This document shows, piece by piece, positions 25,531 to 32,193 of a stretch of 64,000 nucleotides of DNA (within the stretch, counting starts at the first letter, position 1; each line of letters begins with the position of its first letter). The translations under genes and the position numbers were made by a program. The notes under the pieces were generated by a model. It had not been told where the DNA came from. It ran no database searches and worked only from the letters and a program-made list of their open reading frames with translations. The DNA is from Verrucomicrobiota bacterium (GTDB lineage Bacteria; Verrucomicrobiota; Verrucomicrobiia; Verrucomicrobiales; Verrucomicrobiaceae): contig JAFLEI010000037.1 of NCBI GenBank assembly GCA_017301975.1, forward strand, positions 1-64,000, written 5' to 3'.

Positions 25531-27051
25531 GTGCCTGCACTTTTTTCCAGAACCAAAGCTGCCAGCCCTCCTGACCGACAGTCGGCAGAGCTGAACGTGC
25601 GTGATGCCTCGGACATCGTCACGCTGAGCCTCATTTCGCACACGAATGCCGGCAAGACGACGCTGGCCCGTACGCTGCTGCGCCGTGATGTGGGAGAGGT
25701 GAAGGATGCGCCGCATGTCACGCTGTTCAATGAATCGCACACGCTGCTGGAAACCGGCGGCTTCATGCTGCGGCTGTGGGACACCCCCGGATTTGGGGAC
25801 AGCGCCCGGTTGATGAAGCGCCTCCAGCGCGAGCGCAGCCCCGTGCTGTGGTTTCTTTCACAAACCTGGGACCGCATCACCGACCGGCCCCTGTGGTGCA
25901 GCCAGCAGGCGCTGAAAAATGTAAGAGATGAGGCGGATGTGGTGCTCTATCTCGTCAATGCCGCAGAACCGCCCGAAGCAGCGAGCTATATCGGTCCTGA
26001 AATGGAGATCCTCGGCTGGGTGGAAAAGCCGGTGGTCGTTTTGCTGAATCAAACCGGTCTTTCCGGCAATTCATCGCTGGAAGCCGCCGAGCTGGAAACC
26101 TGGCGCACCCATCTCAAGCAGTTTGAGATTGTGCGTGAAGTGCTGACGCTGGATGCTTTTGCCCGCTGCTGGGTGCAGGAGGACATCCTCATGGAATCGC
26201 TGGCACCCTTGATGCAGGGCTCCAAGATTCCGACCTTCGTGCAGATCAAACGTGCCTGGGCGCAGCGCAATGTGGAGGTGTTTCAGACCTCGGTGCGCCT
26301 GATTTCAGAGCAGCTCACGGCGGCATTGTTTGACGGCGTGGAAGTGCGCAATGAAACACTGCTGGAACGCGTGGGCTGGCAGCGTGATGATCTCAATCGT
26401 GAGTACAACGAGGCTCGTCAGAAACTGGCCACCCAGCTTGCTGACCGCACCGAGCAGACGACGAACAACCTGATCGAAGCCCATGGCCTCAAGGGACAGG
26501 CCGGGCATGAGATGAACCAGATCGCGCGCGAATATTTTCATCTGCCGCAGGCCGTTTCAGAGAACATCTGGGGCGTGCTCGGCAGCTTCGCCGGCGGAGC
26601 GATGGGCGGGCTCATCGCTGATCTGAAACTCGGCGGGATGACCTTCGGCGGTGGTGCGCTGCTGGGCGGTCTTGCCTCGGGCATCGGTGCCTATGCCTTG
26701 ATCCGCAGCTACAATCTCGTGCGCGGCAGCGACCAGCGCCTGCGCTGGTCACGCGAGCATTTCCGCGAGCAGGTCAAGCTGGCGTTTCTCACTTACCTGG
26801 CCATCTGCCATTTTGGGCGTGGTCGTGGTGAATGGAAGGAGAGCGAGCAGCCGCAGCACTGGCAGGAAGTCGTGGATGAGGTGACGGAACTGCATGGGGA
26901 CGCGCTGGACCATCTGTGGAAATCGGGGGTGCAAAAAGACACCCAGCCCGCCACGCTCTCCCGCCAGTCCCGTCAGCTCACCGGAGACTGCATGGTGGCG
27001 CTGCTGGAGCGGCTGTACCCGGGTGTCGATTCTTCTTTTTGGCGGGCCTGA
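25531..27051 (+). CDS. GTPase with DUF3482-like C-terminal domain
   Basis: The protein has 506 residues if started at GTG 25531; TTG 25522 is an alternative, and no strong RBS decides. The P-loop is SHTNAGKTTL (residues about 34-43) and G3 is WDTPGFGD. At the G4 position the motif reads LLNQTG instead of NKxD, so guanine specificity may be changed. A membrane-associated segment with glycine-rich helices (GSFAGGAMGGLIADL and GALLGGLASGIGAYAL) lies at about 355-400. It follows the DUF2868-like gene with 25 bases between, and its 3' end overlaps the convergent diiron gene by 79 bases. Confidence 0.75.
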   Translation: MPALFSRTKAASPPDRQSAELNVRDASDIVTLSLISHTNAGKTTLARTLLRRDVGEVKDAPHVTLFNESHTLLETGGFMLRLWDTPGFGDSARLMKRLQRERSPVLWFLSQTWDRITDRPLWCSQQALKNVRDEADVVLYLVNAAEPPEAASYIGPEMEILGWVEKPVVVLLNQTGLSGNSSLEAAELETWRTHLKQFEIVREVLTLDAFARCWVQEDILMESLAPLMQGSKIPTFVQIKRAWAQRNVEVFQTSVRLISEQLTAALFDGVEVRNETLLERVGWQRDDLNREYNEARQKLATQLADRTEQTTNNLIEAHGLKGQAGHEMNQIAREYFHLPQAVSENIWGVLGSFAGGAMGGLIADLKLGGMTFGGGALLGGLASGIGAYALIRSYNLVRGSDQRLRWSREHFREQVKLAFLTYLAICHFGRGRGEWKESEQPQHWQEVVDEVTELHGDALDHLWKSGVQKDTQPATLSRQSRQLTGDCMVALLERLYPGVDSSFWRA

Positions 27052-27779
27052 GACTCGTGCTCATGCAAACGGCGTTCCAGTCGTGACTGGAAGCTCTGCC
27101 AGCAGCGCACGGCGCGAGAGCGAAAATCGGCGGGAGTGACATTCAAACTGCGCAGGCAGTCGCGGTGATCCCAAGAGACGACGCAGGCGGTCGCGAAATG
27201 GATGGCCTGGAACTGCCAGCGCCAGAGCCGCTGCGTGGCAGGGGTGAGTGTCTTGAGGCGTTCGAACAGGAAGTCGCGCTGGAAGGAGAGATGCCCCATT
27301 TCATCACGCAGGAGCTTTTTGGCGACGGTCTGGACGACGGCATCGCTGCAACGCAGGGAGAGCAGACCGAAATAGACTTCGGCAATGAGTTCCGCCGTGA
27401 GGAGGACCTGAATGTTGAACTCCAGGTTCACCAGATCGCGCAACCAGCGGAAGATGGAATTGGTCCATTGTTTTTGCAGCAAGGTGCCGCGCAGATGTTT
27501 CACGGTGCGGGCCAGCAGCGCGGCGTGGCTCTGTTCCTCGGCGACAAAGAGATCGACGGCACGCTGATACCCCTGCAGATTTTCCAGCGACTCGATGCTG
27601 CGGGTGTAGCGGCGCAGACGCGTGCCGCCGCCGCTTTCGCCCAGTTGGAAGATGGCGATGGAGCGGGCAAGGGCGGTGCGCGCGAGGTCTGGCAAATCGC
27701 ATGCGCTGTCCGGCAATGGCAGTTCATGATTGAGACGCGTGTTGGCTTCGAAGTGGCTGATCCAATGTTGGGTGTTCAT
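26973..27779 (-). CDS. Ferritin-like diiron protein
   Basis: The protein has 268 residues from ATG 27779. It shows the four-helix diiron pattern: two EXXH motifs (VAEEQSHAALLARTV and RDEMGHLSFQRDF) with additional glutamates on helices (QLGESGG and AELIAEVYFGLL). Such proteins oxidise substrates or store iron. It starts 17 bases after ispH, so the two are one operon. Its last 79 bases lie antisense to the end of the GTPase gene; the C-terminal 60 residues are mostly polar and low in conserved motifs. Confidence 0.7.
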   Translation of the reverse strand: MNTQHWISHFEANTRLNHELPLPDSACDLPDLARTALARSIAIFQLGESGGGTRLRRYTRSIESLENLQGYQRAVDLFVAEEQSHAALLARTVKHLRGTLLQKQWTNSIFRWLRDLVNLEFNIQVLLTAELIAEVYFGLLSLRCSDAVVQTVAKKLLRDEMGHLSFQRDFLFERLKTLTPATQRLWRWQFQAIHFATACVVSWDHRDCLRSLNVTPADFRSRAVRCWQSFQSRLERRLHEHESQARQKEESTPGYSRSSSATMQSPVS

Positions 27780-27795
27780 AATGATGTTGGGTGGG

Positions 27796-28692
27796 TTAGG
27801 CGGCGTGGAGCATGGAGCGGAGGAATTCGTGGACGGGGTTGCTGCGCAGTTCGGCGGCGATCTGGCGGAGGCGCTGCATGACGGCATCCACCGTTTCATC
27901 CAGGGTGGACGTGCCTGCGGTGACGCCCACGTTGCGGGCTTTGCCAAACCAGGCGGGATCCAGTTCTCCCGGGCCTTCGATTTGGATCGCTGGCAGGCCG
28001 TGCGCCGTGGCTTTTTGCACGAGCTGGCGCGTGTTGTTGCTGTTGCGCCCGCCGATGACGACGATGTGATCGCAGTCGCGCAAGAGGTCATCCATGGCTG
28101 TCTGGCGCTGCTTGGTGGGGTGGCAGATGGTGTCGATGAAACGCACTTCGGAGCTGCGATGACGCCGTTTGATCGCATCCACCAGACGCAGCGCTAGCTC
28201 CACCGGCTGCGTGGTTTGTGAAACGATGCCGAGACGCGGGTGAAGGGGCACACGGTCGAGATCGGCCTCCTCGAGCACGACCACGGCGGAAGGGAAATCG
28301 CCGATGAGGCCGCGCACCTCGACGTGCTGGCTCTGGCCGATGACGACGGGCTGGTAGCCTTCGCTCACCAGCATGGCGAGTGCTTGATGCGCTTTTTTGA
28401 CGAGGGGGCAGGTGGTATCGATGACTGTGTGTCCGGCGCTTTGCCAAGCCTGACGATGGTGATCAGAGGCACCGTGCGCGGTGATGGCCACCTGCTGGGT
28501 ACTGGCGCTGTTTAAATCGTCGAGATCACCGCGCAAGGTGCCGAGGGTGGCAAGGTGTCGGTCCACGAGCGGGTTGTGAACCAGTTGGCCGAGGATGGTG
28601 AGCGGCGCGCGCTGTGCGGCTGCGTGAGTGGTGCGCAGGGCGTCGCGGACGCCGAAGCACATGCCGTGATGTTGAGCGAGGATGATGTTCAT
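27796..28692 (-). CDS. ispH: 4-Hydroxy-3-methylbut-2-enyl diphosphate reductase
   Basis: IspH (LytB) is the last enzyme of the MEP isoprenoid pathway, producing IPP and DMAPP with a [4Fe-4S] cluster. The start MNIILAQHHGMCFGV places the first cluster Cys at residue 12; the others are in DTTCPLVKKAHQ and DTICHPTKQRQ. The diphosphate-binding segment is seen as GGRNSNNTRQLVQKA, and VTAGTSTLDETVD is the usual ending. ATG 28692 is preferred over the in-frame position eight codons up. An operator-like inverted repeat lies 9-29 bases upstream. The 298-residue length is normal. A second ispH copy elsewhere cannot be excluded. Confidence 0.94.
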   Translation of the reverse strand: MNIILAQHHGMCFGVRDALRTTHAAAQRAPLTILGQLVHNPLVDRHLATLGTLRGDLDDLNSASTQQVAITAHGASDHHRQAWQSAGHTVIDTTCPLVKKAHQALAMLVSEGYQPVVIGQSQHVEVRGLIGDFPSAVVVLEEADLDRVPLHPRLGIVSQTTQPVELALRLVDAIKRRHRSSEVRFIDTICHPTKQRQTAMDDLLRDCDHIVVIGGRNSNNTRQLVQKATAHGLPAIQIEGPGELDPAWFGKARNVGVTAGTSTLDETVDAVMQRLRQIAAELRSNPVHEFLRSMLHAA

Positions 28693-28700
28693 GGTGGTAT

Positions 28701-28721
28701 TAACTTTGTGAGGCAAAGTGA
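28701..28721. promoter_or_regulatory. Operator-like inverted repeat upstream of ispH
   Basis: ACTTTG (28703-28708), five bases (TGAGG), and CAAAGT (28714-28719) form an inverted repeat immediately upstream of the ispH start. It has the same half-sites and spacer length as two repeats upstream of the membrane-protein/regulator pair at 29701-29754. The shared sequence is TNACTTTG-N5-CAAAGTGA. Regulator binding is inference. Confidence 0.65.
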
Positions 28722-28740
28722 TTGGGCAAAAAATGGAGGA

Positions 28741-29043
28741 TTAAGTCTGCTGGGCGGCTTTGACGATCTCGCCGAGCACCTCGACGTAATCCTTGAAGGC
28801 TTTGCGGCCTTCGAGGGTGAGTTCGTAGCTGGTGCGTGGACGGGTGCCTGATTCATCGCGCGTTTCTTTGATGTAACCGGCGGTGCCGAGCGTGCGGAGA
28901 TGGGAGATGAGATTGCCGTCGCTCATGCTGAGTTCGGCCTTGAGATCCTGAAAGGCCCATTCTCCGCGTGTGGAGAGCAGCGTCATGATGGAGAGGCGGC
29001 CCTTTTCGTGGATGAGCTTGTCGATTTGATCGAAGTCGATCAT
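28741..29043 (-). CDS. Winged-helix transcriptional regulator (HTH_34 type)
   Basis: The protein has 100 residues and one winged-helix domain. The recognition region is FQDLKAELSMSDGNLISHLR, and the wing is YIKETRDESGTRPRTSYELT. The ending LEGRKAFKDYVEVLGEIVKA fits the dimerisation helix of the HTH_34/PF13601 group, small sensors that repress their own operon. It overlaps the membrane gene upstream by one base, so they are co-translated. Three identical-type inverted repeats flank the unit, which are its likely targets. Confidence 0.85.
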   Translation of the reverse strand: MIDFDQIDKLIHEKGRLSIMTLLSTRGEWAFQDLKAELSMSDGNLISHLRTLGTAGYIKETRDESGTRPRTSYELTLEGRKAFKDYVEVLGEIVKAAQQT

Positions 29044-29696
29044 TACGGCTGCACCTCCGCAGGTTGGGCGCTGAAGAAAACGGCCAGGGCATAGACGACA
29101 TGCAGCAGGCCGAAGGTGAGGCCCATGACGAGATAGGCGGGGCCAAGATCACTGGAGAGCAGGCGTACATCGCTGGAAGCGGCCCAGCCGAAGAAGGTCA
29201 GCAGGCCGGTGAGCACAAAAGCCCAGCCCAGGCGGACCAGCGAGCGTGGAGAAAAGCTGGCGGTGCTGAGCAGGGCGAGACCGTAGCAGAGCGCCCAAAT
29301 CAGGGCGGCGAGGGTGAGATTGTGGAGGAACACGATCAAACCAATGCCCACACTGCCGCCGACAAGCAACGGCGGAACGAAGGCACGCAGCGCCATGCGC
29401 ATGCCGGCTGAGACAAATGGCTGATTGCGGCGGCGGGCCTCTTTGGCCAGCAGGAAGACATTCAAGGCGGAGGCGATGGCGAGAATGATGAGCCAGGTTT
29501 CCAGGAAGCACATGTCGCACATCACGGCCTCGCCCTGCATTTTCACCGCATGCCACACCGGCCATCCAGAAGCGACGAGCGCGAGCACACCGCCAGCGAG
29601 CGCTGCAGGAGCGGAAACGGCGCGATAGATGTGAGCCTTTTCCATCAGGGACCGGATGATGCGGAGATTCTCCAGGGCGGCTTCAGTCGTGCTCAT
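29043..29696 (-). CDS. Six-helix membrane protein cotranscribed with the regulator
   Basis: The protein has 217 residues. After an N-terminal amphipathic segment (AALENLRIIRSLMEKAHIYR) it has about six membrane helices, the first at APAALAGGVLALVASGW. The pair of Cys residues in VMCDMCFLETWLI, a CxxC placed at the membrane surface after helix 1, could bind metal or sense redox state. Pairing of such a membrane protein with an HTH_34-type regulator is a recurrent arrangement in soil bacteria. Function unknown. Confidence 0.7.
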   Translation of the reverse strand: MSTTEAALENLRIIRSLMEKAHIYRAVSAPAALAGGVLALVASGWPVWHAVKMQGEAVMCDMCFLETWLIILAIASALNVFLLAKEARRRNQPFVSAGMRMALRAFVPPLLVGGSVGIGLIVFLHNLTLAALIWALCYGLALLSTASFSPRSLVRLGWAFVLTGLLTFFGWAASSDVRLLSSDLGPAYLVMGLTFGLLHVVYALAVFFSAQPAEVQP

Positions 29697-29700
29697 GGAT

Positions 29701-29721
29701 TCACTTTGTGCGCCAAAGTGA
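29701..29721. promoter_or_regulatory. Operator-like inverted repeat upstream of the membrane gene (site B)
   Basis: A perfect 8-bp inverted repeat, TCACTTTG and CAAAGTGA, has a five-base spacer. It starts five bases upstream of the membrane-protein start codon. It is the best copy of the shared motif. Confidence 0.75.
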
Positions 29722-29733
29722 AGGATGCAAGTG

Positions 29734-29754
29734 AAACTTTGTGGTGCAAAGTGA
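29734..29754. promoter_or_regulatory. Operator-like inverted repeat upstream of the membrane gene (site C)
   Basis: ACTTTG (29736-29741), TGGTG and CAAAGT (29747-29752) repeat the motif of site B. The two centres are 33 bases apart, about three helix turns, so two dimers could sit on the same face of the DNA. Confidence 0.7.
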
Positions 29755-29792
29755 GGATTCGCGTGGCGGCGAATGAATCAGGCTTGGCAGGA

Positions 29793-29818
29793 TGTTATAA
29801 TTATCATAAGTTAAGGAG
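29793..29818 (+). promoter_or_regulatory. Extended -10 promoter and ribosome-binding site
   Basis: TGTTATAAT at 29793-29801 matches an extended -10 (TGnTATAAT). AAGGAG at 29813-29818 lies only one base before the GTG at 29820, which is tight for a Shine-Dalgarno site. A start a little later is therefore possible, but none fits better. Confidence 0.4.
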
Positions 29819-29819
29819 A

Positions 29820-30968
29820 GTGAATCATTCCGCGTCAGTTTTGCGCCAGCTCTCACACCGCCTCCGCCAAGGCTGGTGTGCGGGCCTGCTGTGTGCGGCA
29901 CTGATGCTGCCAGACATGGCCGTCGGCGATGATCCGACGGCAGAGCAGCAGTACATGCTGGAACTGACGAATCGATTTCGCAGTGATCCGCAGGGTGAGC
30001 TGGCCAAGCTGGTCAACTTTTCCTCGCCGGGTGTGTGGGACTCGGTCAAATCGGACGATCCCAGCATCGCCTTTGCCTTGAACTACTTTGGAACAAGCGC
30101 CTCAGACTTGGCCACGCAGTTTTCCAGTCTCACTGCGGCACCGGCGCTGGCTTGGAACAGCGCCTTGAACGTGTCCGCCACGACGTATTCCAACCTCATG
30201 GTGACTGCAGATCAGCAGGCGCACTCTTTGGATGGCTTGACTCTCGACCAGCGCATCGTAAACGGAGGATACAGTGCCAACTGGCTGGGGGCGGGCGAAA
30301 ATCTTTTTGCTTCGGCACAGTCGCCCTTTCATTCGCATGCCGCATTTGTGCTCGACTGGGGGGATGGCAATGGCGCGACGGCCGGCTATGGCAATGGCAT
30401 TCAGAGTCCTGCGGGACATCGCGATCTCCTGCTGGATGCGAGCATGAAGGAAATCGGCATCGGTTTTCAGGACATCTCGATTCCAGGGAGCAATCTCACA
30501 GCCACGGGGCCGTACGTCATCACTGAGCATCTGGCCTCGCAGTTTCGCTTTGATGGCACCACTTACTTTTCAGACGCCATTTTAACGGGATCGGTTTATC
30601 AGGACACTCTTCTGGCGGATGCTTTTTACACCCCCGGTGAAGGCCTCGCCGGGGAGTTGATCAATGTTTACAACGACACCACCGGCATCCTCGTGGCCAG
30701 CGGATTCAGCAATAGCGCCGGCGGCTTCAATATCACGCTTACAGGACTGACTGACGGAGTCGTTTACCGGGTGGAAGCCCCGGACACAGGACTCGCGGCG
30801 CGGACTTTCGTCCTCACCGAGCACACGGATAACTACGGCGTGCCAGTGCTGGTGTATGACAATGTCTATGAGTCGTTCGCGGTCGTTCCCGAGCCGGGCA
30901 GTCTGCTGCTTTGTTTTGTGGCCGGACTGTCGCTGCTAGGATTCCGTTCACGTCGTATTCTTCGCTGA
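29820..30968 (+). CDS. Secreted CAP/SCP-domain protein with PEP-CTERM sorting signal
   Basis: The protein has 382 residues from GTG 29820; the open frame upstream runs over the operators and is not used. A signal peptide (GWCAGLLCAALMLPDMAVG) leads into a CAP-superfamily domain, with helix YMLELTNRFRSDPQ and the histidines of QQAHSLDGL and GAGENLFASA. After a beta-sandwich-like stretch, the tail ends VPEPGSLLLCFVAGLSLLGF followed by RSRR, a full PEP-CTERM signal: PEP motif, hydrophobic helix and basic end. Such proteins are cut and anchored by exosortase. No exosortase gene is in the window. It shares the region with the divergent membrane/regulator operon. Confidence 0.8.
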   Translation: MNHSASVLRQLSHRLRQGWCAGLLCAALMLPDMAVGDDPTAEQQYMLELTNRFRSDPQGELAKLVNFSSPGVWDSVKSDDPSIAFALNYFGTSASDLATQFSSLTAAPALAWNSALNVSATTYSNLMVTADQQAHSLDGLTLDQRIVNGGYSANWLGAGENLFASAQSPFHSHAAFVLDWGDGNGATAGYGNGIQSPAGHRDLLLDASMKEIGIGFQDISIPGSNLTATGPYVITEHLASQFRFDGTTYFSDAILTGSVYQDTLLADAFYTPGEGLAGELINVYNDTTGILVASGFSNSAGGFNITLTGLTDGVVYRVEAPDTGLAARTFVLTEHTDNYGVPVLVYDNVYESFAVVPEPGSLLLCFVAGLSLLGFRSRRILR

Positions 30969-30974
30969 TTCATC

Positions 30975-32027
30975 ATGAGATCCATCATTCTTCTGCTGCT
31001 GTCCATCACCTCCGTCGTGGCCCAGAACACCGTTCCATCTCTGACAACGGAAATCCGGGTGATCATTGATGAATACGAAAACTCGGTGCGCGCCAACACG
31101 CAGAAGCTCATCGCTGCCACGACCGAGGATGAGAAAAACAAATATCGCGCCACCATTCCCAGCGCCGGACCGTACGCCACGAAGATGATGAAGCTGGTGC
31201 AGGCAAACCTGGACCAGCCGGAGGTGGTGAAGGGAGTGAGCTGGCTGGTGACAGGTGCTGCCAATTTTCCTGAAGGCCAGGAGGCGCTCAAGATGATGGG
31301 CACGACTTTTGCCGATCGTGCGGGCATCGCGGAAGCGGTGAAACAGCTCGAATACCACGGCCTGCCCGCAGAGCCGGTGCTGAAGGCTGTGATCGAAAAG
31401 AACACGCATCGGGATGAAAAAGCGGCGGCGCTCTATGCCCTTGGGGCCATCCATTTCAAAAATTTCGACGCCTCCGCTGATCGCGAATCCGCTGCCGCTT
31501 CAAAGAGTAAGGCGCTGGAGTGCTTTCAGCAGCTATACGCCGACTACGAGGACGTCACCATTCAGGGCTTCAAGCTCTCGGATTCTGTCGCCAAAATGTT
31601 CTTTGAGATGACCAGCCTGCAGGCCGGCTGTGAGGCGCCGCAGATCGAGGGCAAGGATGCCGACGGCGTGGATTTCAAGCTCAGCGACTACCGCGGCAAA
31701 TACGTCATCGTCATCTTCTGGGGCGGCTGGTGCCATGCCTGCCACGGAATTTTGCCGCTGATGAACCAGGCCGCCGAACAGCTCAAAGACAAGAATGCCA
31801 TCGTGATCGGGGTGAACACCGACATCGAGACGGAGGCCAAAAAGGCGCTGGCTGATTACAAAGTCAGCTTCCGCAACGTGCTGGACAACACCAGCAGCGG
31901 TCCCAACACCACGCTCTATAACCTGCGCAATTTCCCCACCCTCTATCTCATCGACCCCAAGGGCCTGATCGCGATCAAGAATGGGTCTCTGGACGCAATG
32001 GTGGCGCAAATTATCGCTGCCAAATAG
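30975..32027 (+). CDS. TlpA/AhpC-like thioredoxin-fold protein with N-terminal helical domain
   Basis: The protein has 350 residues with a signal peptide (IILLLLSITSVVAQ). Residues about 25-215 are helical and without a recognised family. The C-terminal thioredoxin fold starts near GCEAPQIEGKDADGVDF; the redox motif is WCHAC (within FWGGWCHACHG), a CxxC of the TlpA/ResA type. The cis-Pro motif is in NFPTLYLIDPKG. It may supply reducing power or fold cysteines in the periplasm. It starts seven bases after the PEP-CTERM gene, so they are probably cotranscribed. Confidence 0.82.
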   Translation: MRSIILLLLSITSVVAQNTVPSLTTEIRVIIDEYENSVRANTQKLIAATTEDEKNKYRATIPSAGPYATKMMKLVQANLDQPEVVKGVSWLVTGAANFPEGQEALKMMGTTFADRAGIAEAVKQLEYHGLPAEPVLKAVIEKNTHRDEKAAALYALGAIHFKNFDASADRESAAASKSKALECFQQLYADYEDVTIQGFKLSDSVAKMFFEMTSLQAGCEAPQIEGKDADGVDFKLSDYRGKYVIVIFWGGWCHACHGILPLMNQAAEQLKDKNAIVIGVNTDIETEAKKALADYKVSFRNVLDNTSSGPNTTLYNLRNFPTLYLIDPKGLIAIKNGSLDAMVAQIIAAK

Positions 32028-32098
32028 GCCGCCGGTGGGATGGAGTAGATCTCCCTAGTCGTGACAACCGAGGGTTGGGTTACCTCAATTTTTCGGCT

Positions 32099-32115
32099 CT
32101 CTAAATGGTTTAGAG
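32099..32115. promoter_or_regulatory. Inverted repeat upstream of the secretion operon
   Basis: CTCTAAA, three bases, and TTTAGAG form a perfect 7-bp inverted repeat about 80 bases upstream of gspE, in an AT-rich spacer of 166 bases. It is not followed by a strong T run, so an operator is as likely as a terminator for the upstream gene. Confidence 0.35.
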
Positions 32116-32126
32116 GTATTAAAAAC

Positions 32127-32155
32127 TTGCCATTTCTGTGAAAAACCATAATTAT
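32127..32155 (+). promoter_or_regulatory. Candidate promoter for the type II secretion-like operon
   Basis: TTGCCA at 32127-32132 and AATTAT at 32150-32155 are 17 bases apart, a weak sigma-70-type pair. The surrounding sequence is much more AT-rich than the coding DNA, as expected of a main promoter. No ribosome-binding site is seen before gspE. Confidence 0.35.
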
Positions 32156-32193
32156 AGGGTATTATAAGGTCGAATTTAGGCCTCTCAGTACTC

